NCBI RefSeq assembly: GCF_022808645.1
Contig: NZ_JAKZKT010000014.1
Coordinates: 1-64,000, forward strand
DNA from: Bacillus litorisediminis
Lineage (GTDB): Bacteria; Bacillota; Bacilli; Bacillales; JC228
DNA length: 64,000 nt
Direction of reading: 5' to 3'
Shown here piece after piece: positions 54,852 through 64,000 of this stretch. The notes under the pieces are model-generated. The model was not told the origin of the DNA, did not search any database, and was given only the letters and a program-made list of their open reading frames with translations. The translations under genes and the position numbers were made by a program. Every line of letters starts with the position of its first letter. Position 1 is the first letter of the stretch.

Positions 54852-54878
54852 CTCATTGGGGAGTCAGGCTCTTTTTTG
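54844..54878 (+). terminator. Terminator after trmB
   Basis: GAGCGTGACTC (54844-54854) and GAGTCAGGCTC (54861-54871), one mismatch, then a T run. Confidence 0.88.
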
Positions 54879-54952
54879 TTGTTTACTAGCAAATTACAAA
54901 ATTCCTGATTTGTGGATAATTGTTCGATAAAATGTTCTTTTTGTTTTTAGGT

Positions 54953-55894
54953 AGAATAGGCATGTGATTCGGACACAGATGGCTGGGAATTCCGCAAAGC
55001 TGTCCGAATAGGCCCGTGATTCGGACACGAATGGCTGGGAAATCCGTACAGCTGTCTGAATAGGCCTGTGATTCGGACACGATTAGCTGGAAATTCCGCA
55101 AAGCTGTCCGAATAGGCCCGTGATTCGGACACGAATGGCTGGGAAATCCGTACAGCTGTCCGAATAGGCCTGTGATTCGGACACGATTAGCTGGGAATTC
55201 CGCAAAGCTGTCCGAATAGGCCCGTGATTCGGACACAGATGGCTTTGAATTCCGTACAGCTGTCAGAATAAGCCCGTGATTCGGACACGAATGGCTGGAA
55301 ATTCCGCAAAGCTGTCCGAATAGGCCTGTGATTCGGACACGATTAGCTGGGAAATCCGCAAAGCTGTCAGAATAAGCCTGTGATTCGGACACGAATGGCT
55401 GGAAATTCCGCAAAGCTGTCAGAATAGGCCTGTGATTCGGACACGATTAGCTGGGAATTCCGCAAAGCTGTCAGAATAGGCCCGTGATTTGGACACGAAT
55501 GGCTGGAAATTCCGCAAAGCTGTCCGAATAGGCCTGTGATTCGGACACGATTAGCTGGGAAATCCGCAAAGCTGTCAGAATAAGCCTGTGATTCGGACAC
55601 GAATGACTGGAAATTCCGCAAAGCTGTCCGAATAGGTCCGTGATTCTGACACAGATGGCTGGAAATTCCGCAAAGCTGTCAGAATAGGCCCGTGATTTGG
55701 ACACCAATGGCTGGGAATCCCGTACAGCTGTCAGAATAAGCCTGTGATTCGGACACAAATGGCTGGACATTCCGCAAAGCTGTCCGAATAGGCCTGTGAT
55801 TCGGACACGATTAGCTGGGAAATCCGCAAAGCTGTCAGAATAAGCCCGTGATTCGGACACGATTAGCTGGGAATTCCGTACAGCTGTCAGAATA
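54953..55894. repeat. 52-bp tandem hairpin array 2 (17 full units plus one partial)
   Basis: Units starting GTGATT begin at 54964 and then every 52 bp without a single length change up to 55848; the last unit stops at 55894, and the tail of one more unit (GAATAGGC) precedes the first. Each unit has ATTCGGACA, a 25-nt linker (…GGCTGG…CCGCAAAGC), TGTCCGAAT and a 9-nt spacer (AGGCCCGTG type). Across unit borders TGTCCGAAT-9 nt-ATTCGGACA forms a tight hairpin, perfect at seven junctions. Linkers beginning GAATGGCT and GATTAGCT alternate in units 2-5 and 7-12. Because 52 is not a multiple of 3, the long minus-strand open frames here are not credible genes. It fills the trmB-ytnP gap. Confidence 0.97.
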
Positions 55895-56049
55895 ATTTTA
55901 AGTAAATGTCTAATGTTTTTAGGTAATTTATGATTGGTTCTTTGAGTTCAGAACGTTGTCCTATACACTAGTCACTCCGTTTTTTAAAAATTTTAAAAAT
56001 AATAGGTTAAATGGTAAAATGATGAAAAGGGAAGGAAAGGAGAATACAC

Positions 56050-56901
56050 ATGGAGAATCTGCAATTCGGTTCGTATACATTAACATGGTTAAATGGCGGA
56101 GTAACTCATATGGATGGCGGAGCTATGTTTGGCGTTGTTCCAAAACCATTATGGTCAAAAAAATATACAGTTAATGAAAAAAACCAAATCGAACTTCGGA
56201 CCGATCCAATTCTGGTTCAGGACGGGAAACAAAATATTTTAATTGAAGCGGGAATTGGCAATGGAAGGCTTTCTGAAAAACAAATGCGAAATTACGGGGT
56301 TACAGAGGAGTCTGCGATTGATCAATCATTAGCGGAATTAGGTCTTACGAAGGCAGATATTGATACAGTGATCATGACGCATATGCACTTTGACCATGCA
56401 ACGGGTCTGACAGATTTGAACGATGGAAAACTCGTTTCAGCTTTTCCGAATGCAATTATTTATACATCACAAGTGGAATGGGATGAAATGAGAAATCCAA
56501 ACATTCGCTCTCGCAACACATATTGGAAGGAAAATTGGGAGACGATTGAGAAGCAAGTCGTTACATTTAACGGCGAGTTAGAGGTAGCTCCAGGAATCAG
56601 GATGATTCATACTGGAGGTCATAGTGATGGGCATTCCATTGTTCTTTTTGAACAGGGAGACGACATTATGCTCCACATGGCAGACTTAATGCCGACACAT
56701 GCACATGATAATGTACTCTGGGTCCTAGCCTACGATGATTACCCGATGACTTCGATTAAGGAAAAGCAAAAATATATTACATACGGAAAAGAAAAGCAGG
56801 CATGGTTTATTTTTTATCATGATGCGGATTTTCGGGCAATCCGTTTTAATACAAGCGGCGAAATTATTGAAAGTATTAAGAGAGAAAAAGGGAAAAAATA
56901 A
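56050..56901 (+). CDS. ytnP: Metallo-beta-lactamase-fold hydrolase YtnP (lactonase-like)
   Basis: A 283-aa MBL-fold enzyme. The metal motif is HMHFDH (about 111-116), the next ligand His in [10 protein letters not shown], and an Asp in [10 protein letters not shown]. subtilis YtnP is reported to act as a quorum-quenching lactonase against Streptomyces signalling. AAGGAG lies 9 nt upstream. It lies just after array 2 and shares a bidirectional terminator with ytzB. Confidence 0.87.
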   Translation: MENLQFGSYTLTWLNGGVTHMDGGAMFGVVPKPLWSKKYTVNEKNQIELRTDPILVQDGKQNILIEAGIGNGRLSEKQMRNYGVTEESAIDQSLAELGLTKADIDTVIMTHMHFDHATGLTDLNDGKLVSAFPNAIIYTSQVEWDEMRNPNIRSRNTYWKENWETIEKQVVTFNGELEVAPGIRMIHTGGHSDGHSIVLFEQGDDIMLHMADLMPTHAHDNVLWVLAYDDYPMTSIKEKQKYITYGKEKQAWFIFYHDADFRAIRFNTSGEIIESIKREKGKK

Positions 56902-56914
56902 AACATAAAAGAAA

Positions 56915-56940
56915 ATACCACTGTTTTATACAGTGGTTTC
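56915..56940. terminator. Bidirectional terminator between ytnP and ytzB
   Basis: ACCACTG (56917-56923) and CAGTGGT (56931-56937), with AAAAT before and TTTC after. Confidence 0.75.
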
Positions 56941-57251
56941 TATAATACATAGGTTTCTAAGACAAGCCCTGTTTTAGCATCGGCGATAAATTCCCATTGT
57001 TCCGTGTGGGTAGCTAAATTGCGAGTAATTCCCCCTTTATAAACTGTATAAGTAAAGGGGCCTTTTGCATAGCTTTGGGTTTTCATTTCAATCCACGAGC
57101 CGCTAATTGGCCCATTCTTTTTAAACTGGCTTTTTACTTTATGTAAAACATTTTCTGGCTGTTTGAACGTAGAAGCAGCGAGCGGCTTTTGCAGTAGAGC
57201 TGCGGCTGCAACTCCCGTAATTAAGCCGAAAAAGAAAGATTTTGCATTCAT
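56940..57251 (-). CDS. ytzB: PepSY-domain protein YtzB
   Basis: A 103-aa exported or anchored protein. ATG 57251 has AAGGAGG 8 nt upstream; a GTG at 57260 overlaps that site and is rejected. The N-terminal segment FFFGLITGVAAAALL is a signal anchor. The rest has the PepSY pattern ending EQWEFIADAKTGLVLETYVL. PepSY domains are thought to restrain proteases or act near the membrane. Divergent from ytoP. Confidence 0.8.
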   Translation of the reverse strand: MNAKSFFFGLITGVAAAALLQKPLAASTFKQPENVLHKVKSQFKKNGPISGSWIEMKTQSYAKGPFTYTVYKGGITRNLATHTEQWEFIADAKTGLVLETYVL

Positions 57252-57406
57252 GCCATGCACCTCCTTTTATAGTATACCTTACTTTAATTGACACTACTAA
57301 TACCTAACATATTCCTAGCAACATGTAAAAATTTTCAGTACAATATACGGGTACATATTTTCTGAGAATGTTTTTAATTTATGATTAAAAGTGGGAGGGA
57401 TAATTT

Positions 57407-58480
57407 GTGAATCAGGAAACATTGCAATTATTTAAAACGTTAACTGAGCTCCCAGGTGCACCGGGTAATGAGCATGCTGTCAGAGCTTTTATGAAAGAGC
57501 AATTAAGCCTTTATGCTGATGAAGTTGTACAAGATCGGCTGGGAGGAGTTTTTGGGGTTAAAAGAGGAAATACATCAGGACCCACTGTAATGGTAGCCGG
57601 ACATATGGATGAAGTTGGATTTATGGTGACGAGCATTACGAAAAATGGAATGATTCGCTTTCAGCCGCTGGGAGGCTGGTGGAGTCAGGTGCTGCTTGCC
57701 CAACGGGTGCAAGTCATTACAAATGATGGTCCTGTATATGGTGTAATTGCTTCAATCCCTCCACATCTTCTTAGTGATGAGCAGAGGAAAAAACCGATGG
57801 ATATTAAAAATATGCTGATTGATGTCGGCGCTGATTCCAAAGAGGATGCTGAACAAATTGGAATAAAACCGGGTCAGCAGATAGTACCAGTTTGCGACTT
57901 TACTCCATTAGCCAACCCCAAAAAAATTATGGCAAAGGCTTGGGATAACCGCTATGGCTGCGGCCTGTCAATCGAATTATTAAAAGAACTTAAGGGTGAA
58001 ACAATTCCTAATATTTTATATTCCGGGGCGACTGTCCAAGAAGAAGTAGGACTAAGAGGGGCGCAAACGGCTGCGAATATGATTAAGCCGGATATATTCT
58101 TTGCACTTGACGCAAGTCCGGCCAACGATGCCTCTGGTGATGAGAACGAATTTGGTCAGCTCGGCAAAGGGACCTTATTGCGTATTTATGACCGCTCCAT
58201 GGTTACACATCGGGGGATGAGGGAGTTTGTCTTAGATATGGCTGAGACTCATTCGATTCCTTATCAATATTTTATTTCGCAAGGCGGAACTGATGCGGGA
58301 AGAGTGCATACGTCGAATGAAGGAGTACCGAGTGCTGTGATTGGAATATGTTCACGATATATTCATACACATGCGGCCATTGTCCATGTGGATGATTATG
58401 CAGCGGCTAAAGAATTATTGGTTAAATTAGTAAAGGCATGTGATCAAACAACGGTTGAAAGTATCCGAAATCAAAGCTGA
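57407..58480 (+). CDS. ytoP: M42-family aminopeptidase YtoP
   Basis: A 357-aa cytosolic metallopeptidase. Zinc ligands: [10 protein letters not shown] (His about 65, Asp about 67), bridging Asp in [10 protein letters not shown] (about 180), catalytic EE in [15 protein letters not shown] (about 211-225), Asp in [10 protein letters not shown] and His in [11 protein letters not shown] near the C-terminus. The family (PepA/FrvX/YsdC) forms dodecameric shells that trim peptides. Starts at GTG 57407 behind GGGAGGG. Confidence 0.9.
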   Translation: MNQETLQLFKTLTELPGAPGNEHAVRAFMKEQLSLYADEVVQDRLGGVFGVKRGNTSGPTVMVAGHMDEVGFMVTSITKNGMIRFQPLGGWWSQVLLAQRVQVITNDGPVYGVIASIPPHLLSDEQRKKPMDIKNMLIDVGADSKEDAEQIGIKPGQQIVPVCDFTPLANPKKIMAKAWDNRYGCGLSIELLKELKGETIPNILYSGATVQEEVGLRGAQTAANMIKPDIFFALDASPANDASGDENEFGQLGKGTLLRIYDRSMVTHRGMREFVLDMAETHSIPYQYFISQGGTDAGRVHTSNEGVPSAVIGICSRYIHTHAAIVHVDDYAAAKELLVKLVKACDQTTVESIRNQS

Positions 58481-58552
58481 TAGTAGAAGGGCGGGATAAG
58501 ATTCCCGTCTTTTCCGTTTTAACAAAATGAACATTGCAAAAGGAGATTCGCG

Positions 58553-59071
58553 ATGAAAGTGGCAGTCGGTTCTAGTAATCCTGCAAAGATAGGAGCTGTA
58601 CAAAAAGTATTGGAGCAGTTTCAAGCTGACGTCATAGGTGTCGATGTTCCTTCTGGTGTGTCCGATCAGCCTTTTTCCGATCAGGAAACCTTGCAAGGTG
58701 CTATAGAAAGAGCCAAAAATGCAAAGAATGAGACAAAAGCAGATATCGGCATTGGCCTAGAAGGGGGAGTTTACGAACAGGGCGATCAGCTCTATGTCTG
58801 TAATTGGGGGGCTTTATGCTGGGATGGCGGTATCCTGACGGCAGGCGGTGCGAGAATTCCTCTGCCTGATGCGATTGCTGTAAAGCTTCGTGAAGGGCAA
58901 GAACTCGGCCCGGTTATGGATGAATATACGCAAGAAAAAGGAATTCGCTATTCAAAAGGGGCTGTTGGTGTCTTTACATCAGCATGGGTAACCCGGGAGG
59001 AAATGTTTGAACAAGTTGTGAAACTGTTAGTTGGCCAATATATATTTTTGAAAAAACAAGAAAATCATTAG
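58553..59071 (+). CDS. DUF84 (YjjX-like) inosine/xanthosine triphosphatase
   Basis: A 172-aa protein. MKVAVGSSNPAKIGAVQKVL and then PFSDQETLQGAIERAKNA, GIGLEGGVY are the DUF84/YjjX pattern. YjjX of E. coli hydrolyses non-canonical ITP and XTP; the role is assumed here by family. AAAGGAG is 9 nt upstream. Follows ytoP by 72 bp with a possible weak hairpin (GGCGGGA...TCCCGTC, about 58490-58508) between. Confidence 0.82.
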   Translation: MKVAVGSSNPAKIGAVQKVLEQFQADVIGVDVPSGVSDQPFSDQETLQGAIERAKNAKNETKADIGIGLEGGVYEQGDQLYVCNWGALCWDGGILTAGGARIPLPDAIAVKLREGQELGPVMDEYTQEKGIRYSKGAVGVFTSAWVTREEMFEQVVKLLVGQYIFLKKQENH

Positions 59072-59140
59072 CTGAAATCTGACAAATTTAGAGCAATATA
59101 TCAATAGGCACTTATTCTCAAAAACAAAAATAAACCAAAA

Positions 59141-59171
59141 GGACTATGGATTGTTCCATGGTCTTTTTTTT
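59141..59171 (+). terminator. Terminator after the DUF84 gene
   Basis: GACTATGGA (59142-59150) and TCCATGGTC (59155-59163, one G-U pair), followed by eight T. Confidence 0.85.
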
Positions 59172-59386
59172 ATTTGATATCGTTTTTTTTTTAACGAAAG
59201 ACCCAACAATTAAAAATCCGCAGGTCCCGATTATATCCGGCTTAATTGACAACTTGGTCCGTAAATAGGAGGAATAATCGCCAAAATCTTTATTTCGATT
59301 GACTGAACTTAGCGAAAACCCTTTACAAAAAATAAATAAAAAAAGACAAAAAATTTTAAAAGGCGAAGAAGCTTGATTTAAAAACA
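59172..59386. other. Intergenic region upstream of the ilvE control elements
   Basis: About 215 bp with no credible gene; poly-A tracts (about 59328-59360) that may be bent DNA lie upstream of the cre and promoter described next. An AAAATTTT at about 59350 could be a half site for CodY, but the full 15-bp box is not seen. Confidence 0.45.
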
Positions 59387-59400
59387 TTGTAAGCGCTTCC
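59387..59400. promoter_or_regulatory. Candidate catabolite-response element (CcpA site)
   Basis: TTGTAAGCGCTTCC matches the cre consensus WTGNAARCGNWWWCA except near its 3' end. It is centred about 90 bp before the transcription start expected from the promoter at 59448. In B. subtilis, CcpA activates the ilv-leu operon from a site at a similar distance, so activation is more likely than repression. Confidence 0.7.
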
Positions 59401-59447
59401 TATTTTCCTGATAAATCTAAATAGTCAAAAAACTGCAAAAAAGGGTG

Positions 59448-59476
59448 TTGACCTATCAAAAAAACGAGCGTAATAT
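59448..59476 (+). promoter_or_regulatory. Sigma-A promoter of ilvE-ilvD
   Basis: TTGACC (59448-59453), 17-nt spacer, TAATAT (59471-59476). About 100 bp before the ilvE start. Confidence 0.75.
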
Positions 59477-59574
59477 ATTGCCAAACAGAACAATCACTTT
59501 ACAGTGTTAAAGGTTCATAAAGCCGATTTGTATAAGCTGATTAGATGAAAAATATATCGAAGGGAGCGATTGAC

Positions 59575-60477
59575 ATGAGCGAACAATGGATTTATTTAAA
59601 CGGCCAATTCGTAAGAAAGGAAGAGGCGGTTATATCCGTGTACGATCACGGATTTTTATACGGAGATGGGGTGTTTGAAGGGATTAGGATGTATGACGGC
59701 AATGTGTTTCGCTTACAAGAGCATGTTGATCGCCTCTACAATTCAGCGAAGTCTATTATGTTAAACATCCCATTAACGAAAGATGAAATGACTGAAGTGA
59801 TTGCAGAAACTTTAAGGAAAAATCAATTTGTGGATGCGTATATCCGGGTTGTTGTTTCAAGAGGTGTCGGTAACTTAGGTTTAGACCCATCCACTTGTGC
59901 CAGGCCACAAGTCATAATCATTGCAGAACAGCTTTCCCTATTTCCAAAAAGTCTTTATGAAAAAGGGATTGACATCATTACAGTTGCAACAAGAAGAAAT
60001 CGGTCTGATGTACTATCTCCAAAGGTAAAATCATTAAACTATTTAAATAATATTCTAGTAAGAATTGAAGCCAACATTGCGGGCGCGAGCGAAGCGCTAA
60101 TGTTAAACGACCAAGGTTATGTGGCTGAAGCTTCAGGTGAAAATATTTTTATCGTCAAAGGAAATACCCTCTTAACACCTCCCGGATATGTTGGGGCGTT
60201 AGAAGGTGTTACCCGAAATGCAATTATTGAAATTGGGCAGCAGCTGGGCTTTGATGTACGTGAAGAAATATTTACTAGACATGATGTCTATGTCGCTGAC
60301 GAAGTGTTCTTAACCGGATCAGCAGCTGAGGTCATACCGGTAGTTAAGGTTGATGGCAGAGAAATAAGTGGTGGAAAACCTGGATTTATTACCGGCCAAC
60401 TTCTTGAAGCTTTCAGAAAAAAGGTAGTCGAAGATGGATACAAGGTTTATACACATGAAGATGTTCAAGCAGGATAA
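59575..60477 (+). CDS. ilvE: Branched-chain amino-acid aminotransferase (class IV)
   Basis: A 300-aa class IV transaminase. ATG 59575 has GAAGGGAG upstream. The PLP lysine (about 152) is in [19 protein letters not shown], and [13 protein letters not shown] and [10 protein letters not shown] are standard BCAT features; [13 protein letters not shown] lies near the N-terminus. It carries out the last step of valine, leucine and isoleucine synthesis. It is the first gene of the ilv run, 20 bp before ilvD. About 300 aa, unlike the 360-aa IlvK/YwaA type of B. subtilis. Confidence 0.92.
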   Translation: MSEQWIYLNGQFVRKEEAVISVYDHGFLYGDGVFEGIRMYDGNVFRLQEHVDRLYNSAKSIMLNIPLTKDEMTEVIAETLRKNQFVDAYIRVVVSRGVGNLGLDPSTCARPQVIIIAEQLSLFPKSLYEKGIDIITVATRRNRSDVLSPKVKSLNYLNNILVRIEANIAGASEALMLNDQGYVAEASGENIFIVKGNTLLTPPGYVGALEGVTRNAIIEIGQQLGFDVREEIFTRHDVYVADEVFLTGSAAEVIPVVKVDGREISGGKPGFITGQLLEAFRKKVVEDGYKVYTHEDVQAG

Positions 60478-60497
60478 TAATTGCTGGAGGAGATTCG

Positions 60498-62165
60498 ATG
60501 CGTAGTGACATGATAAAGGTCGGCATTGACCGGGCTCCCCACCGAAGTTTGCTGTATGCTACGGGAGTAAAAACACACGACTTAGATAAACCATTTATCG
60601 GAATCTGTAATTCATATATTGATATCATTCCCGGCCATGTGCATTTGAAGGCCTTTGCCGAAGTTGTCAAAGAAGCGATTCGGGAAGCGGGAGGCATTCC
60701 ATTTGAATTTAATACCATTGGGGTTGATGATGGAATCGCAATGGGACATATCGGAATGAGGTATTCCTTGCCAAGCCGAGAGTTAATTGCGGATTCAGCA
60801 GAAACAGTTATTAATGCTCATTGGTTTGATGGAGTGTTCTATATACCTAACTGTGACAAGATTACACCTGGCATGTTAATGGCGGCAGTAAGAACGAATG
60901 TGCCTTCTGTGTTTGTTTCAGGCGGTCCGATGGAAGGGGGAAGATCCTCTTCGGGCAAACCACTTTCTCTCGTTTCGGTGTTTGAAGGTGTTGGAGCCCT
61001 TCAGGCTGGGAAAATGACAAAAGAAGAACTGCTCGATATCGAGCAAAATGCGTGTCCAACCTGCGGATCCTGTTCAGGAATGTTTACTGCGAATTCGATG
61101 AACTCACTTATGGAAATGCTCGGTTTGGCATTACCCGGAAATGGAACGATTGTTGCAACATCTGAGCAACGATATGAATTAGTTCGGGAAGCTGCACGTC
61201 ACCTTATTCACATGGTTAAAAATGATATCAAGCCAAGAGATATTGTTACGAAAGAGGCAATTGATGATGCATTTGCGCTAGATATGGCAATGGGAGGCTC
61301 CACGAATACTGTATTACATACTTTAGCCATAGCAAATGAAGCCGGAATTGATTATGACCTCAATAGAATCAATGAAATAGCCCAAAAAGTGCCATACTTG
61401 GCTAAAATCAGCCCGGCTTCTGACTATACAATGGATGATGTTCACCGTGCAGGCGGGATTAGCGCCATCATCAAAGAACTATGCAGGATAGAAGGCTTAA
61501 TTCATAAGGACCGGATTACCGTTACTGGCCAAACCATCTCTGAATTAGTTGAGCCTTATGATATAAAAAATGACGAAGTGATCCGGAGGCTGGAAAATCC
61601 CTACAGTCCTGTAGGGGGATTATCCGTTTTGTATGGAAATTTAGCTCCTGATGGCGGCGTTATTAAAGTAGGGGCTGTGGACCCATCGATCAAAACCTTT
61701 ATGGGAGAAGCCATTATTTTTAACTCTCAGGAAGAAGCCCAAAAAGGAATTGATGAGGGTCTCGTAAAAGAAGGGCATGTTGTAGTCATCCGTTATGAAG
61801 GTCCAAAAGGCGGACCTGGAATGCCTGAGATGCTCGCACCCACCGCAAGTATTGTCGGCCGCGGCTTAGGAACAAAGGTTGCTCTAATTACAGACGGCCG
61901 CTTTTCAGGTGCAACAAGAGGGATTTCAATCGGCCATATCTCTCCTGAGGCAGCAGAAGGAGGACCGATTGCTCTTTTAGAAAACGGCGACCCGATTTTA
62001 ATTGACTTGACCAACAGAAGAATTAACGTGCTCTTAACTGAAGAAGAACTTGAAAATCGCAAAAAGAACTGGGTACCGCCTGAACCAAAGATTAAACGCG
62101 GTTACTTAGCGCGATACTCAAAATTAGTAACGTCCGCAAGTACAGGCGGTATTTTGAAAATTTAA
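60498..62165 (+). CDS. ilvD: Dihydroxy-acid dehydratase
   Basis: A 555-aa Fe-S dehydratase for the third step of valine/isoleucine synthesis. Cluster cysteines are in [13 protein letters not shown] (about 36), [10 protein letters not shown] (about 122) and [19 protein letters not shown] (about 191-197). [11 protein letters not shown] near the C-terminus is the usual signature. AGGAG precedes the ATG. The stop codon is directly followed by the T-box leader of ilvB. Confidence 0.97.
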   Translation: MRSDMIKVGIDRAPHRSLLYATGVKTHDLDKPFIGICNSYIDIIPGHVHLKAFAEVVKEAIREAGGIPFEFNTIGVDDGIAMGHIGMRYSLPSRELIADSAETVINAHWFDGVFYIPNCDKITPGMLMAAVRTNVPSVFVSGGPMEGGRSSSGKPLSLVSVFEGVGALQAGKMTKEELLDIEQNACPTCGSCSGMFTANSMNSLMEMLGLALPGNGTIVATSEQRYELVREAARHLIHMVKNDIKPRDIVTKEAIDDAFALDMAMGGSTNTVLHTLAIANEAGIDYDLNRINEIAQKVPYLAKISPASDYTMDDVHRAGGISAIIKELCRIEGLIHKDRITVTGQTISELVEPYDIKNDEVIRRLENPYSPVGGLSVLYGNLAPDGGVIKVGAVDPSIKTFMGEAIIFNSQEEAQKGIDEGLVKEGHVVVIRYEGPKGGPGMPEMLAPTASIVGRGLGTKVALITDGRFSGATRGISIGHISPEAAEGGPIALLENGDPILIDLTNRRINVLLTEEELENRKKNWVPPEPKIKRGYLARYSKLVTSASTGGILKI

Positions 62166-62167
62166 TC

Positions 62168-62480
62168 CAGATAAATCGCTGACGAGGCAAAAGTGATTGG
62201 ATTTTAGTATTCCCAGAGAGCCGGTGGTGCTGGAAGCCGGTAATACACCCAATCACGACATCCCCTCTGAGTGCTGTTCTGAACTCTTTTAGTAGGAATG
62301 GCCGAGTCCACATACTCGTTATCAAATGGAGAGATTGAGGGTCTGACCCTATCAAAATCTCTCACTGAGGTAGTATCTGCGAGGATCCTACAAATTAGGG
62401 TGGTACCATGGAAAGGAAAATAGCCTTTTCATCCCTACGAAACGAAGCAAGTGTCGTAGTGGGTGATTAGGCTTTTTTTA
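62168..62480 (+). ncRNA. T-box leader, leucine-type, of ilvB
   Basis: The conserved T-box AGGGTGGTACCATGG is at about 62397-62411. Stem I holds the specifier in CTGAACTCTTT (about 62279-62289), reading CTC for leucine. The terminator has arms around AGCCTTTTCATCCCT and GGGTGATTAGGCT, then seven T (62424-62479). It begins within a few bases of the ilvD stop, so ilvE-ilvD transcripts must pass through it. Leucine starvation would favour read-through into ilvB. Confidence 0.93.
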
Positions 62481-62486
62481 TTATAG

Positions 62487-62650
62487 GCTCTGTTACAACT
62501 TTGTTGATATTCGCTAAAATCCACTCCCTTTCCGCTGACGAACCATCGAGCCTCCTCGCTCGTACCTCAGTACGCGGGGTCTCGATTGGCTCGTTTTTCC
62601 TCAGGAGTCTCGTGGATTTTAGCTCATTACAATTTTGGTTTCCACAGAGC
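62487..62650. mobile_element. MITE-like element between the T-box and ilvB
   Basis: About 164 bp, ends GCTCTGT and ACAGAGC. Inner arms GCTAAAATCCAC (62513-62524) and GTGGATTTTAGC (62612-62623) are exact complements; further inside, CGAGCC (about 62548) pairs with GGCTCG (about 62598). ATTATA and ATTATT flank it, possibly a target duplication. It is richer in GC than its surroundings and has no coding sense. Similar Bacillus repeats ending in GCTCTGT are familiar to me but I cannot name a class. Confidence 0.7.
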
Positions 62651-62713
62651 ATTATTTATAAAAATGTCACTGGGCCTAAAGAAATAATAATTCCCTTGAG
62701 AGGAGATGAAAGA

Positions 62714-64000
62714 ATGAAGGTAGATGTAAAGGCAGATCCTGGGACTCAGCTGAGCGGGGCTGAAACTCTGATCCACGCCTTAAAGCAAGAAGGTGTTGAA
62801 GTTGTATTTGGATATCCGGGTGGTGCGGCATTACCAATTTATGATGCTCTCTACCAGAACCCGATTCGTCACATTCTTGCGAGACATGAGCAGGGAGCTA
62901 TTCACGCCGCAGAAGGGTATGCAAGAGTTTCTGGCAAACCAGGAGTCGTCATTGCAACTTCTGGACCAGGTGCTACTAATTTAGTCACTGGAATAACGGA
63001 TGCCATGATGGATTCCATCCCTCTTGTGGTATTTACCGGGCAAGTGGCATCTGGACTGATTGGGACCGATGCTTTCCAAGAGGCTGACGTTATTGGAATT
63101 ACAATGCCAATCACAAAACATAATTATCAGGTCCGTGAATTGCAAGATCTCCCAAGAATTATAAAGGAAGCCTTTCATATTGCTACAACAGGAAGGCCGG
63201 GACCTGTCTTAATCGATATTCCAAAAGATGTTTCAACTGTTAAGGGCAAAGTTGTTTTTCAAGACTCGGTTCATTTGCCAGGTTTTCAGCCTACCATTCA
63301 GCCGAATGTCTTACAGATTAAAAAGTTAAGTGAAGCAATAGAAGCAGCAAAGAGACCCGTTATTTTAGCCGGTGCCGGCGTATTGCATGCAAGAGCATCT
63401 GAACAGCTGCTGGCGGTTGCAGAAACCAAAAAAATACCAGTCGTACACACTCTCCTTGGATTAGGAGGATTCCCAGCTGATCATCCGCTATTTTTGGGGA
63501 TGGGCGGAATGCATGGATGCTATGCAGCAAACATGGGTCTATATGAGTGTGATCTCCTCATTAATGTAGGAGCAAGATTTGATGATCGTCTCACAGGAAA
63601 TCTTAAAACCTTTGCACCACGTGCAAAAGTGGCCCATATCGACATTGACCCGGCAGAGATTGGAAAAAACGTCGTGACTCATATTCCAATCGTAGGGGAT
63701 GCAAAAGAAGCGCTGCAAAAACTGCTGGACGAAAACGGGTCGAGTTCAAAATCCGATGAATGGCTACTCCATCTCAAGGAATATCAGGAACAATATCCAT
63801 ATTGGCATAACGAGGTAAGTGAATGGATATCGCCTCAAGAATTAATCCAAATGGTCCATGAAATTTCAAAAGGGGAAGCAGTTGTCACAACTGATGTCGG
63901 TCAGCACCAAATGTGGGCAGCCCAATATTACACCTTTAATCAACCGCATAACTGGGTAACTTCAGGCGGACTCGGAACAATGGGATTTGGTTTTCCGGCT
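62714..64000 (+). CDS. ilvB: Acetolactate synthase large subunit (partial, runs off the window)
   Basis: 429 codons are visible from ATG 62714 (AGAGGAGATGAAAG upstream) with no stop before the window end; the family is about 570 aa. [29 protein letters not shown] and [20 protein letters not shown] are the thiamine-diphosphate/FAD enzyme marks; [20 protein letters not shown] and NVGARFDDR follow in the FAD domain. It condenses pyruvate (or pyruvate and 2-oxobutyrate). Under control of the T-box upstream, with the MITE-like element in its leader. Confidence 0.97.
   Translation, partial: MKVDVKADPGTQLSGAETLIHALKQEGVEVVFGYPGGAALPIYDALYQNPIRHILARHEQGAIHAAEGYARVSGKPGVVIATSGPGATNLVTGITDAMMDSIPLVVFTGQVASGLIGTDAFQEADVIGITMPITKHNYQVRELQDLPRIIKEAFHIATTGRPGPVLIDIPKDVSTVKGKVVFQDSVHLPGFQPTIQPNVLQIKKLSEAIEAAKRPVILAGAGVLHARASEQLLAVAETKKIPVVHTLLGLGGFPADHPLFLGMGGMHGCYAANMGLYECDLLINVGARFDDRLTGNLKTFAPRAKVAHIDIDPAEIGKNVVTHIPIVGDAKEALQKLLDENGSSSKSDEWLLHLKEYQEQYPYWHNEVSEWISPQELIQMVHEISKGEAVVTTDVGQHQMWAAQYYTFNQPHNWVTSGGLGTMGFGFPA

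Noticed and set aside
54886-55860. Long minus-strand open frames across array 2, giving repeated FPANRVRITGLFGQL-like peptides
   Set aside because: The unit is 52 bp, not a multiple of 3, so each copy is read in a new frame. There are no ribosome sites, and the frames simply reflect lack of stop codons in the repeat.
54953-55894. CRISPR array
   Set aside because: Units are contiguous and similar along their whole length; there are no unique spacers, no leader and no cas genes.

Overview
The window looks like the chromosome of a low-GC, endospore-forming Bacillaceae. It carries a SAM riboswitch before metK, Leu-type T-boxes before leuS and ilvB, the sporulation gene cse60, and a gene order that, from memory, follows the Bacillus subtilis ytk-ytl-ytm-yto-ytp-ytq-leuS-ytj-yto region. 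The species cannot be told from the sequence alone.

Layout. 1-340: start of an IS1182-type transposase with its upstream hairpins. 341-8750: small membrane and hypothetical genes, a lipoprotein, the Nudix gene ytkD, the ytlACD ABC importer, ytmA-ytmB, a YitT-like protein and an MFS exporter. 8813-12441: DUF3231 protein, a second SsuACB-type importer and a YqhV-like membrane protein. 12514-18586: pckA, a DCC thiol-disulfide protein, SAM riboswitch-metK, and asnB. 18583-25350: C39 peptidase-like protein, ytoA, ytpA-ytpB (sesquarterpene pathway), a luciferase-like oxidoreductase, the tRNA-modification pair ytqA-ytqB, ytzC and a 48-aa protein. 25407-28060: a short 52-bp repeat array, a NERD-domain protein and an MFS transporter. 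28087-36187: T-box-leuS, then a secreted muropeptide-recovery operon (amiE-nagZ-namZ). 36298-45215: ytwF, fetAB, cse60, ytfP, murJ, a coiled-coil small protein, a pseudouridine synthase, ytzE and a second amiE. 45347-54851: threonine dehydratase, pepV-dat, ytkP, ytlP-ytlQ-ytlR, ytmP, ytzH, trmB. 54953-55894: a large tandem array of 18 units of exactly 52 bp. 56050-59071: ytnP, ytzB, ytoP and a DUF84 gene. 59387-64000: branched-chain amino-acid genes ilvE-ilvD-(T-box)-ilvB, with ilvB cut by the window end.

Themes. Several genes serve cell-wall turnover: two AmiE paralogues, NagZ and NamZ to degrade peptidoglycan, MurJ to export lipid II, Dat to supply D-glutamate. Amino-acid supply is controlled by RNA: SAM riboswitch (metK), T-box (leuS), and an internal T-box between ilvD and ilvB, with a catabolite-response site upstream of ilvE.

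The most unusual structure is a family of 52-bp tandem hairpin repeats. It has two arrays (25407-25760 and 54953-55894) and a degenerate copy at 6625-6712. The arrays differ in sequence but share the repeat length, the position of the TGTCC and GGACA arms, a 25-nt linker and alternation of two unit types. A second notable element is a dispersed hairpin repeat (46340-46466 and 52771-52965) whose stem survives through G-U wobble changes. A MITE-like element sits between the ilvB T-box terminator and ilvB.
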